From contig ML769618.1 in assembly GCA_009733575.1 (NCBI GenBank), positions 44,670-108,669 on the forward strand: a stretch of 64,000 bases of DNA, in the 5' to 3' direction. Shown piece after piece: positions 35,546-45,589 of the stretch (positions are counted from its first letter, which is position 1; each line of letters opens with the position of its first letter). This stretch comes from Gymnopus androsaceus JB14 (Eukaryota > Basidiomycota > Agaricomycetes > Agaricales > Omphalotaceae). The position numbers and the translations under genes are program-made. The notes beneath the pieces are model-generated. The model did not search any database and had not been told where the DNA came from. It saw only the letters and a program-made list of their open reading frames with translations.

Positions 35546-37494
35546 ATGCTTCGTGCCGTCCGCCGCCACTCCTCCTCCCGATCCCCTGGCCGACGTTATA
35601 CCACTGCTACATTTCCAACTTCGTTTGCATTTGACCGCGAAGAAACCGCTGCTCCCATCTCTATACCTCATCTAAAATTGAAGATGGTTCTTTCTTCAGC
35701 CGTCTCTACCACCAACCATGTCTGGAACACGTACCTTGACGCGCTAAATTCCATTGAGTCCTCCGAAATCGATTTGGAGACTCATCAGAATGTGCTGAGA
35801 CGATGCACATCCTCCACAGAAGATATGCGTAAAGGGTCGAAAAAACGGTATCTACGCCTCTCGCAGCCAGCTGCGGGACATGCCTACGAAGACCGCTTCC
35901 AGAGTGTCATCCAGAACATTTTGGCTCTTGGGCGGCGGCCCTCAATAGAGGATTACCATTTCGTACTGGAGCAATTCGCTGCAGTAGGGCACAGTATCGG
36001 GTCAATGCAGGTGTATAAAGAGATGAAGGGCAGTAGTAAATGTCAGCCAAATAATGTGACGATTGCACTGGTGCTGCAGTCAATTGCGCACAGGCTGGTT
36101 GTCCCAGAGCGCAAGGCGGATCGGTCAGACACTGTTCATCACGCGGCAGGGCTGCTGAAGCAGTTGTTGGACGACATGCAGAATATGGGCCTTCCGTGGA
36201 CTTCCACTAACATGGATTTGACCATACGTATCATGAAGCATACGTCTGACGAGGAGAGTTTCAATAATCTTCTCAGACTGTGCTACGGGGTCGACATGCG
36301 GTATCCTGACAAGCTACCTTTGGATACTGAGGCTAGTGCTCTACTGCCTTTTACCACTCATACCTTGAACACCGTCCTAAACATGTACGGCGTCTGCGGC
36401 AACGTATCGAGACTCGTACAGGCATTCGAAGTTCTCACTGTTCCTCTCCCTCACGCCTACAAACATTTCGCCGCGGCCTTTGATGACGACGACGATTTTG
36501 GTGTCAATCCTCCCGAATTGGTTCCTCTTTCAAACCTCCCACTGCTCGACCCAATACCACTTCCTTTGCATTCCTGCTTAAACACATCTCCGCTACGGAC
36601 AAAGACCACCTTGCGCGGCATTATCTTCTTCAAGCTATGCAGCATTCCCGTCTAGTTTCTGCTGATCTGCGTCGAAAAATCATCGTTACCCCGCACCTTT
36701 CCGATGTACATGCTCCGAGCATGTCCGTCAATCGAAATATGTTCCTTTCTGTGTTCGGATTGAGCAACAGGAATAAGAACATTACGCTCATGCGCTGGGT
36801 CCATGACAAGCTTGCAAAAGTGCTTAAACAGAAAAAAGCGGATTTATTGCATTTCTCAAACTTTGTTAAGCATTTAAAGAAGAAGGGACAGTGGCCGCCG
36901 CCTGAACTACCTTCTCGGAACCCTCAGGTCCCAATGTCCGCTGGACCAGAATACGTTGAGATTGATGATGTGCGTTGGCGTCTCGCCGATATTGACGACG
37001 TCCTCGCTGTCGATCCCCAACGCCAACACTTACCCTCACTCCATCCTCCTAAACCGCTCGACCTACAGCTCCACCTCCGTATTTTACAATCCGACATTGA
37101 CGACCTCACTCAATTATCGGAATACATCCGCTCGGTGCTCGCGCGCACAATAGAAAGAGTGAAGGACAGGCTTGGTCGCAGGGTTTGGAAAGGAAAGGAC
37201 ATTTTTCTTAAAAGCGAAGCAGAAAAGGCGAAGGTAGCAGGGCAAGACAAAGTGAGGGTTCAGGTGTCGAAAGACAAGTGGAGAGAAATCGCGAATTACA
37301 AACCAAAACTCGGCAAGGGAGGTTTGGCACGCCCGCCGTCGCATTTCCATCACGAGCGAATTCGGAGAGAGTTTGCACAGCAGGTGAGGGCCGAGAGGAT
37401 GGAAAAGCGGAAGGCAATGGCTGCCTTGAAGTCGTCGTTGAAGCCACCACAATCCGATCCTACAAGTGTGGCAGACAATTCTACTCAACCATGA
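35546..37494 (+). CDS. Mitochondrial PPR-like protein (frame break near 36.5 kb)
   Basis: From ATG 35546 the protein begins MLRAVRRHSSSRSPGRRYTT, an Arg/Ser-rich stretch typical of a mitochondrial presequence. In-frame ATGs at 35414 and 35519 are less likely starts. Helical repeats follow, such as PSIEDYHFVLEQFAAVGHS..MQVYKEMKG near 35940-36030 and TLNTVLNMYGVCGNVSRLVQAFEVL near 36362-36440. These fit pentatricopeptide-type pairs involved in organellar RNA handling. The frame ends artificially near 36655. The continuation NTTSFAFLLKHISATD.. is in another frame and runs to the TGA at 37494, with a Lys/Arg-rich C-terminus. No AG acceptor exists between about 36440 and 36600, so an intron cannot explain the shift; one base is missing or extra between about 36480 and 36560. 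Total length is about 645 residues. Confidence 0.7.
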
Positions 37495-38059
37495 GATGAT
37501 GTCTATTGCGAGATCAATTTGTCTCACCGGTATGAAGGAAGGTATGTCTGCAATACAGTATTTGCAGCTATCTCATAGCTAATCATTTGTATACAGGCAC
37601 AAGCCACCACCACTGCAAAGTCGAACTGCTGAGGTACCACAGTTCGCCGTCTTACAGTTCGCCGTCTTGGAGACACTGCGACAATAGTCATAGTCCGACT
37701 TAGCTTCAACGGAGGTTCAAGTTGCAAGCTTGCGTAGCCGGAAGGGTGTGGATATCAATGTATATAGCCAAGTAGTACAGCGATAGGATTAGCAGGCTAC
37801 CATACATGGAACATGATGGGTTCTCGAGACTAAGTGGGAGTACCACAGTGCCGCTATGAATACTAGTATCTCGATACTCCAGTGGATTCCACAGAAGCAA
37901 TTGAGAATTCAATTCGAACTGATGCTCTAAATCGTGTAGAATCACGCATACTCATTTCACTCTTCTCTTGCTCTTCTCTGTCAGTCTTCAGACCTTGGAG
38001 AGTGCTCAGCAAGTTCCGGCAGTTTTCAAGAGCAGAGAGCTTTATATTTCTTCCAACAG
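37495..38059. other. Intergenic
   Basis: No gene seen. A direct repeat CAGTTCGCCGTCTTACAGTTCGCCGTCTT near 37640-37668 carries two 14-15-base units. Confidence 0.35.
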
Positions 38060-38403
38060 ATGTCGACCGATAGGATCTTATGCTCGCAGTGCCGAAACCC
38101 CATTTTGAAAACAACCAACGTGTAAACATCGAATCTTTGGAAGTTTCCTCTTCGGAGCTGTATACAAAGCTGCGCTCTGAATATGTACCCAATGTATTCG
38201 AAAGCAATCCCTCGGACATCCAAGATAGTCTCCTTCTATTTGACAGAGAGCTTGACGATTACGAGCAGGAGATTGTTTGTCTTGAAATCCAGCTCTCGTA
38301 CATCCGAAAGCAGCAGAAGCGGTTGATGGACCAAAGAATGACTCTATCTTCCCTATCTTCCCTACATTCATCCAGCCGCAAACTTCCCAAGCCCGGTGCA
38401 TAA
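38060..38403 (+). pseudogene. Fragment resembling the coiled-coil leader of an agaricomycete F-box protein
   Basis: MSTDRILCSQCRNPIL from ATG 38060 and, one frame over, ESNPSDIQDSLLLFDRELDDYEQEIVCLEIQLSYIRKQQKRL. The arrangement of a short Cys pair, then a D-x-L-x-x-x-L heptad helix with a KQQKRL-type end, is common just before the F-box in large mushroom F-box families. Here the F-box itself (an IRRLPPEIL-like motif) is missing and a stop follows at 38401. The two halves are in different frames. Probably a truncated family member; a small real gene cannot be excluded. Confidence 0.4.
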
Positions 38404-38567
38404 TAATCTGAGGACGAGTATGCCATTCGAAAGTGGAGAGTAGTGAAGCGGCCTATTGGACATGTTCAAGCCCAAAGAGCTTCTCTACATAATAGTGGAA
38501 TACTGTGTTTATAATCCCAAATTCATAGAGCGCAGTGGCCCACAGTTACTAAGTATGTCACAAGGTT

Positions 38568-39333
38568 TCGGATGGTTTACTCTTATTATTGTCTGAATGA
38601 CCCAAAGACTTTCCAGGCTGAAGCTTGTCCCGTACGTCGTTGTTTCTAGGAAAGTGACGTCGGAATAATTAACCCAGATGAGATTCAGAATATGCTTACG
38701 AGGACCTTCAGCTCCGGGAATCCTCCTCAACTTTACGATCCCATAGTAAATATGTTGTGAGAGTGGCAGAAGCGTCCGTAGTGCTTTTGGCAGACATTGA
38801 AAGCCATACCCGGAATCGACCCGCCGTCTCATCAGTATTCCGAGGAATGATAGAGATGCATTCGATTGTAGGAGGAGGAAATGTGAGTAGTAGCTCTGTT
38901 TGGATCCATGTAGCGCGATGTAGCCTACAGAACAACCGTAAACAATTTACTCAGTGCTGGTGGTCGTTGCGTTCTTACCAACGACACTGCAAAGAATCCA
39001 GGGGTATATTAGCGACGCGATGAGGACATGTATCAACTAGCGTTCACTAACTCTATCGCAGAATTCAATAGTAATAGTTGTGCTTTGAAGAGGGTCTGGA
39101 AAGACAAAAGTCAATGGATCGAGAGGATTGTAAACCGGAATTTGGTGATCCTGTTGCTCTGGATCCGCGCAGGGCTCGTTAGGAGCGCATAAAGCTACCG
39201 TCCATGATAGAGTATGACGGTAGATCAAGATAGGACGAACACGTGGCTCGTGAACTTTGTACGACGCGTGCATAGTAGGCACCTGTTCTTGCTTGACCTG
39301 AACTTTCATGTCCTCGGCTCTGGATATTACCAT
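38568..39333 (-). CDS. Rdx/SelW-family thioredoxin-like protein with an 8-nt exon
   Basis: Minus-strand exons give TIEFCDR / CRW / LHRATWIQTELLLTFPPPTI..SIIPRNTDETAGRFRVWL..LLWDRKVE, the selenoprotein-W-like (Rdx) pattern with the CxxC redox pair split over a splice junction. The exon coding C-R-W is only eight bases (38979-38986), bounded by CTTTGCAG and GTAAGAAC. Beyond KVE the expected GGFPELKVL and then VRDKLQPGKSLGHSD are present but in two other frames. A missing G near 38721 and an extra C near 38633 compensate each other, with a stop between them. These are either sequencing errors or recent damage. The stop at 38568 fits the SLGHSD frame. The start is uncertain: ATG 39333 overlaps the PCH2 start codon on the other strand, and ATGs at 39300 and 39267 are alternatives. 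Role of the family: presumed thiol redox. Confidence 0.75.
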
Positions 39334-41152
39334 GCAGTCTACCGGTACTTTCGAAACGCAGAAGCCCAAGTGGTCTGTACATGGTATGTTGCTTATATCG
39401 CTTCTATTTGTCCATTGGTTGAATTCTTTTTAGTTGAAGTACGCCTTCAACCGCGATCGACCTCTCGATTCGAAACGATTCGCAGCCGTGTACATGATTG
39501 GATCACTTCCTTTGACCGCATAAACCTTTCCTCTTTGCTGACTGGCTGGGAAGACGTCCCAGAGCTCGCTTCGTCTGTAGAACGGATCGTCACGTCAGAT
39601 TCAGCATGCCCATCCCAGTCATTGCTAATCGAAGAAATGGTCCTACAAATCCATGTATATCAACCATCTGACTCCGAGGATGTTGGAGAAGTTTACGACA
39701 GCGGAGGCGGTAACGATGATGATGAAACAATGGCCGCGAGTGTGCGCGAGCTGCCGAACCGGTCTTGGGAAGGGCTGTGGGATTCGTTGATTTATGAAGA
39801 TAACATCAAGATGAAGTTGTTGGATTATATCCATGCGACCTTGGTGTTTAGTGATGCTGGCGTTGACTGTGAGCTTTCAAAACTTTCTTCCAGCCTTCTT
39901 CGTAACTGAAAATAGAGCAGTCAATCTTGTGTCGTGGAATCGTGTCGTTTTACTCCATGGACCCCCTGGTACTGGAAAAACATCTCTTTGTCGGGCTTTG
40001 GCGCAAAAGCTTTCCATAAGACTTTCACAACGGTTAGGCATTATCCTTACCTTTGGACGCACACCACTCATTATCTTCCAGTTATTCTCATGCACGTTTG
40101 CTTGAAATCAACTCGCATTCCCTGTTCTCAAAGTGGTTCTCCGAGTCGGGCAAGCTCGTGCAACGGCTATTCTCCAGCATTTCGGACCTTGCCGACGAGG
40201 AAGACGCGTTCCTCGTTGTTCTCATTGGTAAGTGGCACAGTACTTCAGTGTTGTTCATCTAAAACTAACTTGTACTTTAGACGAAGTGGAATCCTTGACA
40301 GCTGCTCGAGCAAGTGCCATCGCTGGCAGCGAACCGTCTGATGGTTTACGCGTGAGTATCCCAAGTTTCGTGTTTCGCGTCAAACTTAGCAAGACCGCAG
40401 GTGGTCAACGCACTTCTCACCCAACTGGACAAGTTGAAGCATCGGAAGAACGTTCTGGTGATGTCGACTAGCAATTTGGTGAAAGCTATAGGTACGTTAG
40501 TCCGAATTTTTTCATCAGTCTCTGACTGACTGATCCCATACACAGATAGTGCATTTGTGGACAGAGCAGACATCGTTCAATATGTTGATCTTCCTCCCCG
40601 CGATGCAATCTATGAAATTCTTCGCACCTGTTTATGTGAAATTGTCAGCCGAGGGATCGTCACTTCTGCGGTAAATGCGTTTTCCTCCATCACCAATCTC
40701 TTCACTCACTGTTCGCTTCTTTGCAGAACGTCCCCAGTCTTCAACAAGCCCTCATGTATGAACGTACAGCCCCGAGCCAATCATCTGCGATAGTTTCCTC
40801 TGGGGCAGATGCACATGAAAAGTCCAAGATTGTTGGATTGCGCCTGTTGGCTCTGGCTACGCAGTGCCGAGTGAGTTACACTGTCTAGTCTATGAAGATT
40901 TACTCACAAGCTCCGTAGGCTCAAAAGATGTCTGGTCGCGCTCTGCGCAGACTGCCTGTTCTGGCTCTCGCACGATACATTGGCGCAGGAAATATCATCT
41001 CCTCTCAGCCTTCAGAGACGAACGGAAGATCAAAGATGAATGGTTCGGTAGGAGGGAGTGTTGTTTCCTCAAACGCAGACGTCGATGCTTGGCTTTCTGG
41101 GATGGAAAGCGTTGTTTTGGATCAGGCTAAGCAGAGAGAGAATTTACTTTGA
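39332..41152 (+). CDS. PCH2: Pachytene checkpoint AAA+ ATPase (PCH2/TRIP13)
   Basis: AAA+ ATPase that remodels HORMA-domain proteins in the meiotic and spindle checkpoints. Nine exons: 39332-39383, 39434-39868, 39894-40032, 40082-40227, 40281-40351, 40401-40491, 40546-40670, 40727-40870, 40919-41152. All splice phases close. The N-terminal segment joins to [13 protein letters not shown]. The Walker A site [15 protein letters not shown] lies at about 39950-39995. [22 protein letters not shown] follows, and the Walker B site LVVLIDEVESL spans the junction after 40227. Sensor-1 is VLVMSTSNL, then AFVDRADI with the Arg-finger region, and the small C-terminal lid contains [16 protein letters not shown]. 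An alternative acceptor at 39915 would remove seven residues before [11 protein letters not shown]. It is transcribed divergently from the Rdx-like gene with overlapping candidate start codons. Confidence 0.93.
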
Positions 41153-41291
41153 TTCCTTTTCGTATTTGCATAGTTTCGTTCTCTGTTTAGATTGCATGAT
41201 TCTCTCGTTCCCTGCACGTACCATGTAGTACTAATAATGTTGTAATCGCAAGCCATTGAATCGCAAGCCATTGTATCCTACAATTACATAC

Positions 41292-41514
41292 TTAAGACTT
41301 TGACTCCTTAATCATCCAAGCAGCAAGGTGTCTTCTCTGCAACGCAAGCTTCTCCAACCTCTTCGCTATCATGTAAAGTTCGCTGGCGTCCTTCTCCTCC
41401 TCCATAGCCCGAGCCTCCAATAACTCAACAAACTCCCTGTCCATTATCCTTCCAGGTTTACGAGAACGATGGTTTTCAGTGCCCCGTGCAGTTTTGTAGG
41501 GTCTACGCGACGGA
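41292..41514 (-). CDS. Probable C-terminal coiled-coil exon of the preceding minus-strand gene
   Basis: The frame codes RRPYKTARGTENHRSRKPGR and then an Ala/Glu/Leu-rich helix ending WMIKESKS and a stop at 41292. It follows an AG acceptor (CGTAG on the minus strand at about 41507). As no separate start with a promoter is seen, it is best read as the last exon of the 41515-42534 gene; the joining phase is unresolved. Confidence 0.45.
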
Positions 41515-42534
41515 CTAGTGGGAGTCGAAGGTACGCGCGAATGTCCCTTGGAGCAACGACATGAAGAATACGCGACGTTCATCAGGTGTTTCTCCAGCTG
41601 CACGTATTTCGTCTGCGACGCACTGCGAATGACGCGTAGCAGAAGAGATTAGAGTGAATGTTCGCGTTGCTGGGATGGTAGAAGAAGGTGTTTGTCGAAC
41701 GCTGTGACGGAAGTTGTTCGTACGAGCGAATGGAGTCATGGATGACAGACATGCTCTAATATCGGGAACAGAGTCGTCAATGCCTTCGATGTAGAGACCA
41801 GGAGAATCAGTAACAGGATCCAGTTCGAAAGGAGAGTGAAGCATGCGCGCAGGTGTTTCGTGCGATTCGACGCCAGGAATGCGTGCAGATGAAGGCGGAG
41901 TGAGAGGATAAGCTAGACCTGAAGCCTGAGGTTTTTCGCAAGACGAATCAATACCTCGGTCAGCCGAGAATTCCAAGCTCGGGATAGATGGGAGCGAGGC
42001 TGAGGTAGAAAAATCGACGACATCGTTACCAACCTCGAAACTTGAATCAGGAGTGTATACGTGAGGAGATGGCGACCGTAAAAGCTGGCGCAGAATGGAT
42101 GGACTGAGCTTTGGAAAATACTTGGAACGCAAAGGCGTGCTGAGAAATGGATTTTCAGATTGACTTGGTGGTAGAAGGGCGTCTGTAACTTCTGTGGGTA
42201 TTTGGGTCGAGTTTGCATGCGAGCTATTCGTAAGAGACCGAAAAGGTGTTTGGTGAGCTGAAAGCACTGTTTTCTCGAGTTCTACGTCAAAGGCTTGGAG
42301 TAGCTGCTTTGCACTAGCTTCATCAGCCCGAATGCGGCGTAAGAGCTCGCTGATTACTCCTTGTCGGCTAGAAACACTGTCTGAGCTTCGTCGAGTAAAA
42401 GCGGTATAGATGCTCTCGTCTTGAAAATTGAAGCTTTCAACGCGACTTGGGTAGTGCATGTCGTGATGGTGTGGAATGAGAAGCCTTATAAGCGCCGCCA
42501 ATCGAGGCCTCCTCTCAAGCGGCACTGTCTTCAT
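41515..42534 (-). CDS. Hypothetical Ser/Pro-rich protein
   Basis: Unbroken frame of 339 residues from a true ATG (MKTVPLERRPRLAALIR) to a TAG. It starts with a basic helix, followed by a helical DEASAKQLLQAFDVELE stretch and a long disordered Ser/Pro/Thr region with many S/T-P sites (for example PLTPPSSARIP). A second frame on the same strand, 41603-41292, ends with MDREFVELLEARAMEEEKDASELYMIAKRLEKLA. That is a good coiled coil and probably the real C-terminus after a short intron near 41520-41560. I could not fix donor and acceptor in phase. I do not recognise the family. The S/T-P density suggests a phosphorylated, possibly nuclear, protein. Confidence 0.55.
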   Translation of the reverse strand: MKTVPLERRPRLAALIRLLIPHHHDMHYPSRVESFNFQDESIYTAFTRRSSDSVSSRQGVISELLRRIRADEASAKQLLQAFDVELEKTVLSAHQTPFRSLTNSSHANSTQIPTEVTDALLPPSQSENPFLSTPLRSKYFPKLSPSILRQLLRSPSPHVYTPDSSFEVGNDVVDFSTSASLPSIPSLEFSADRGIDSSCEKPQASGLAYPLTPPSSARIPGVESHETPARMLHSPFELDPVTDSPGLYIEGIDDSVPDIRACLSSMTPFARTNNFRHSVRQTPSSTIPATRTFTLISSATRHSQCVADEIRAAGETPDERRVFFMSLLQGTFARTFDSH

Positions 42535-43505
42535 ATATGTGCTCCGCGAGTCCTTCCAAGTTGTTAGCGATCCCCTTTCTCAGGTTCTCAAGGACGTCTC
42601 ATACTTGCTTATCTCGTTCAATGAATTACCAAAAAGTCGCGCCTAGGATCGACATCCCAAAAAAAAAGGAACAGTGGGGATGCTGCTCAATCAAGCTTCA
42701 AGACTCAATCCTGCTCAGTTCTCGACGTTCCGGTTGTACTCAGGCCACAACAAGTTCATATATGAAATTATATTCTTCAATACTTTCTCCCTTGGCTCAT
42801 GCTTGAACTTTGATACATCGAACTGACTGCAGCAGCCCACTAGCCTCTACTTGCGAACCTCACAAGAACCTCAAGCGAACAATCTGCAAGCTAGCCTGTT
42901 TAGTAATTCGACGTCAGGACTTCGAACCCGCTACAGGTTTGATATTGAACCTGAAAAAGCGTCGCTGGCACTTACACGCAATATATATAGATCTGGTTTG
43001 AAGGATCACCATTTCAGTCTTTCGTGGAAGTCGAAAAAATTGAGACAGTGTTATCCAACGCGCTAGTATTATTATAAGCTTAACTTCTATCTAGATCTCT
43101 CAAGTGCTTCAATCCCGATCCCCAACTTGAATAAACTTTGAAACACCCAATGTCACCCATTCTCCTGTTCCAGTCATCTCAAAATCTCTCTGTCAGCTGC
43201 TCTCAACTCCTCCATGTCCCAAACAAAGGTCCTGCTAGCTTGCGCTAGATGATATTGCGTTGATATTGCGGAAAGTGGCCCAAGGCATATGAATGATTGA
43301 TCCTTTCTAAATTACTACGGCTTTGAGTCTATAATACTTATACTTAGGTTCATACTGTAACAGTATTCCATGCTCAACAGCCATGAAAAACCTCCTTCCA
43401 CAAACACCTAGGCAATCGGTATGAAGGGCTTCGCATCCGTCCCCGAGCGTGAAGAATGCCAAAATAGTTCCGGAAATGGCCAGTAAAACAAGAATGTCAA
43501 TTATT
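42535..43505. other. Intergenic
   Basis: Short overlapping frames only. This stretch probably holds the promoter of the hypothetical gene on its left and the 3' end of the next minus-strand gene. No motif is called. Confidence 0.35.
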
Positions 43506-45269
43506 TCAAGAGTATTTTGGAGGATCAAGTTGAGATGAAGAAGCCTGTTGGGCTTCCTCTTCTTCCAACTCTTCTTCCAACTCTTCTTCCAACTCTTCTT
43601 CCCACTCTTCCTCACTTTCAACTTCATCCTCAATTTGATCTTTTTCCAATTTCATTGCCATTTTCCAGGTCGCTTCATCAATACGTTCCTCGTTCGCAGA
43701 ATCCTCTGCAATTTGTATGTCACTGATTATTTCGTCTAAAACGCAGTGTCAATAAAAAGTTAGATTGAGAGGAAAGATAAGGACTACCTTTTGTAGCGGC
43801 CATCACCACCACCCACAGAACCCTATTTGTCGCCCAGTGCTCCAAAAGATCTGCTTTTGCAGTCCGTCGTTCTACTTTACTCATCCCGCTCAATGGCTTT
43901 TCCCGCAAGCTCTTGGCAACCTTCCGCTGTTCCTTCTCCATCTTCCGAACGGTCTTCCGCTGTTTCTTCTCCATCTTCCGAACAGTCTTCCACTGTTCCT
44001 TCTCCATCTTCCGAAAGGCCTTGCGCTCTGCTTTGGCCTCCCGACGTGCGGTTCGGTAATCCATGCCTCCGCTATCACCATAGCTCATACCTGCATCTCC
44101 GCTTATCATAGGAGTAGGCATAGGCATAGGCATACTCGGACCTGGATCTTGGACTACGACTGCGGTTGACTGCTCTCCGTCCTCTTCCTGGTCCATACGG
44201 ATACTCGCCACCTGCAACCCCTGCAGCCTGAATTTGCGCCCAAGCCCTCCTCCGCTCCTCATTCTTCTTCTCAGCCTTGGTTTCGCGCCATTCGTCAAAT
44301 TTAACTCCCCACGAGTTCATCATCTGCATAACACCTTCGGGCTTTGCAGGTGGCGGCATATTCTCTGTTTGAACAGGTAGAGTTGCACCAGGGAAGGTGT
44401 GTTCGAGAAGCGCAAGTCGTCGCATGAGAATTGGGTGGTTGACGGGGTCTCCTGGGTAGCCAGATGGCGCGACCGGCGGTGGTTTGTCTGCTACTGCATG
44501 CACAATGCGTGCGGCAATGGGGCTGATAATAGGGATGGGCAATTTTAGGAACACCGTACCTACTCCTCGTCCGATTTTGTTCATAGTTTCCCTGGTTTTA
44601 CTGGTCTCTTCTCCGGGAGAATCTGGTCCGATGAGACGTAACATCGCAGGCGTTGCACAGAGACGAACGGACAAGCCGCGGGGCTTGAATAGATTGAGGT
44701 TAGCAGCTCTCAAGTAGCGGTCGGTCAAAGTTTTCGAGAGCACATGCATTCCAACCTGACTCGCAGTGGAGATGGTGATACTAGCGATTTGTGTCCAGTG
44801 GGAGGGACTAGATAGAAAAAGAGTCAGTCAGATAGTGTAAAATGATAACAACTCAAATGACATACACAAATCCGATTACTTGACCAACCATGTTAACGAT
44901 TCTTAACGGCGGACTGGCCACAATAGCCAAATTCAAGCCATCGATGAACGAAAGAAACATGTCCTGGGTTATTCCTACAGATCCTAGAGCAGGATTGTAT
45001 CCTCGGGCAAACGCAGATAGTGGATTAGCGTTAACACTGATCCGAGGAATACACAAAGGCAAGATGGACGGAATGTCGTCGGGACGGTACGGAGGTGCCT
45101 CATCATTGGGCGGGGCTGGGATATACGTTTTGATAAGAATATTGGCATCGTGCGTGAGCTGGAATCCTGTAGATTTCGCCGTAGCTGATGGAGTCCGAGA
45201 GACTGATGAGCTCGAGGACTCATTATGCTGCAGACTGGGAGGGGGATACGAAGGAGGTGCGTAAGACAT
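43506..45269 (-). CDS. Conserved fungal protein of unknown function with Lys- and Glu-rich repeats
   Basis: From ATG 45269 (MSYAPPSYPPPSLQ) to the TGA at 43506. The N-terminal conserved part contains FARGYNPALGSVGITQDMFLSFIDGLNLAI and, across a clean intron after GQVIGFV, PSHWTQIASITISTASQVGMHVLSK, then YLRAANLNLFKPRGLSVRLC. I recognise this as a widespread fungal family without known function, with a small hydrophobic helical domain. Downstream, KMEK(E/K)Q(W/R)KTVR occurs three times in tandem. The last exon, after an intron at about 43816-43739, has a run of LEEE repeats (nearly identical 12-base units at 43560-43605). The main frame stops at 44075 while the C-terminal frame is offset. A 34-nt intron (about 44121-44088) would join them exactly, or a one-base slip in the TATGCC repeats would. 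Confidence 0.65.
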
Positions 45270-45589
45270 AGTTGTTGCTATGTAATTGAGGGGACCTGCT
45301 CGGTTTTTATAAAAAGCTGCAGATCGCACGCCTTGACAACGCCACACAGAACCGTCGGACGTATTGATCGGCACTTATAAACCTGAGAATAAGCGTCGGG
45401 GTTCTCATGATGGCGCAGCTACATACACCTTTCAACAGCTTACATTGGACATGGTAGTACACTGGGCCTAAATTCATATGCATATAAAGCTGTTACAACA
45501 ATGAAAAAAGTAGAGGATGTACTGTACATACTCCAAAAACGAACGATGAGAGGGAATGATAAACGCGAATTCAAATCTAATGTCAAGTG

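Noticed and set aside
36470..36600. An intron to explain the PPR frame change
   Set aside because: No AG acceptor exists between about 36440 and 36600, so splicing cannot join the two frames.
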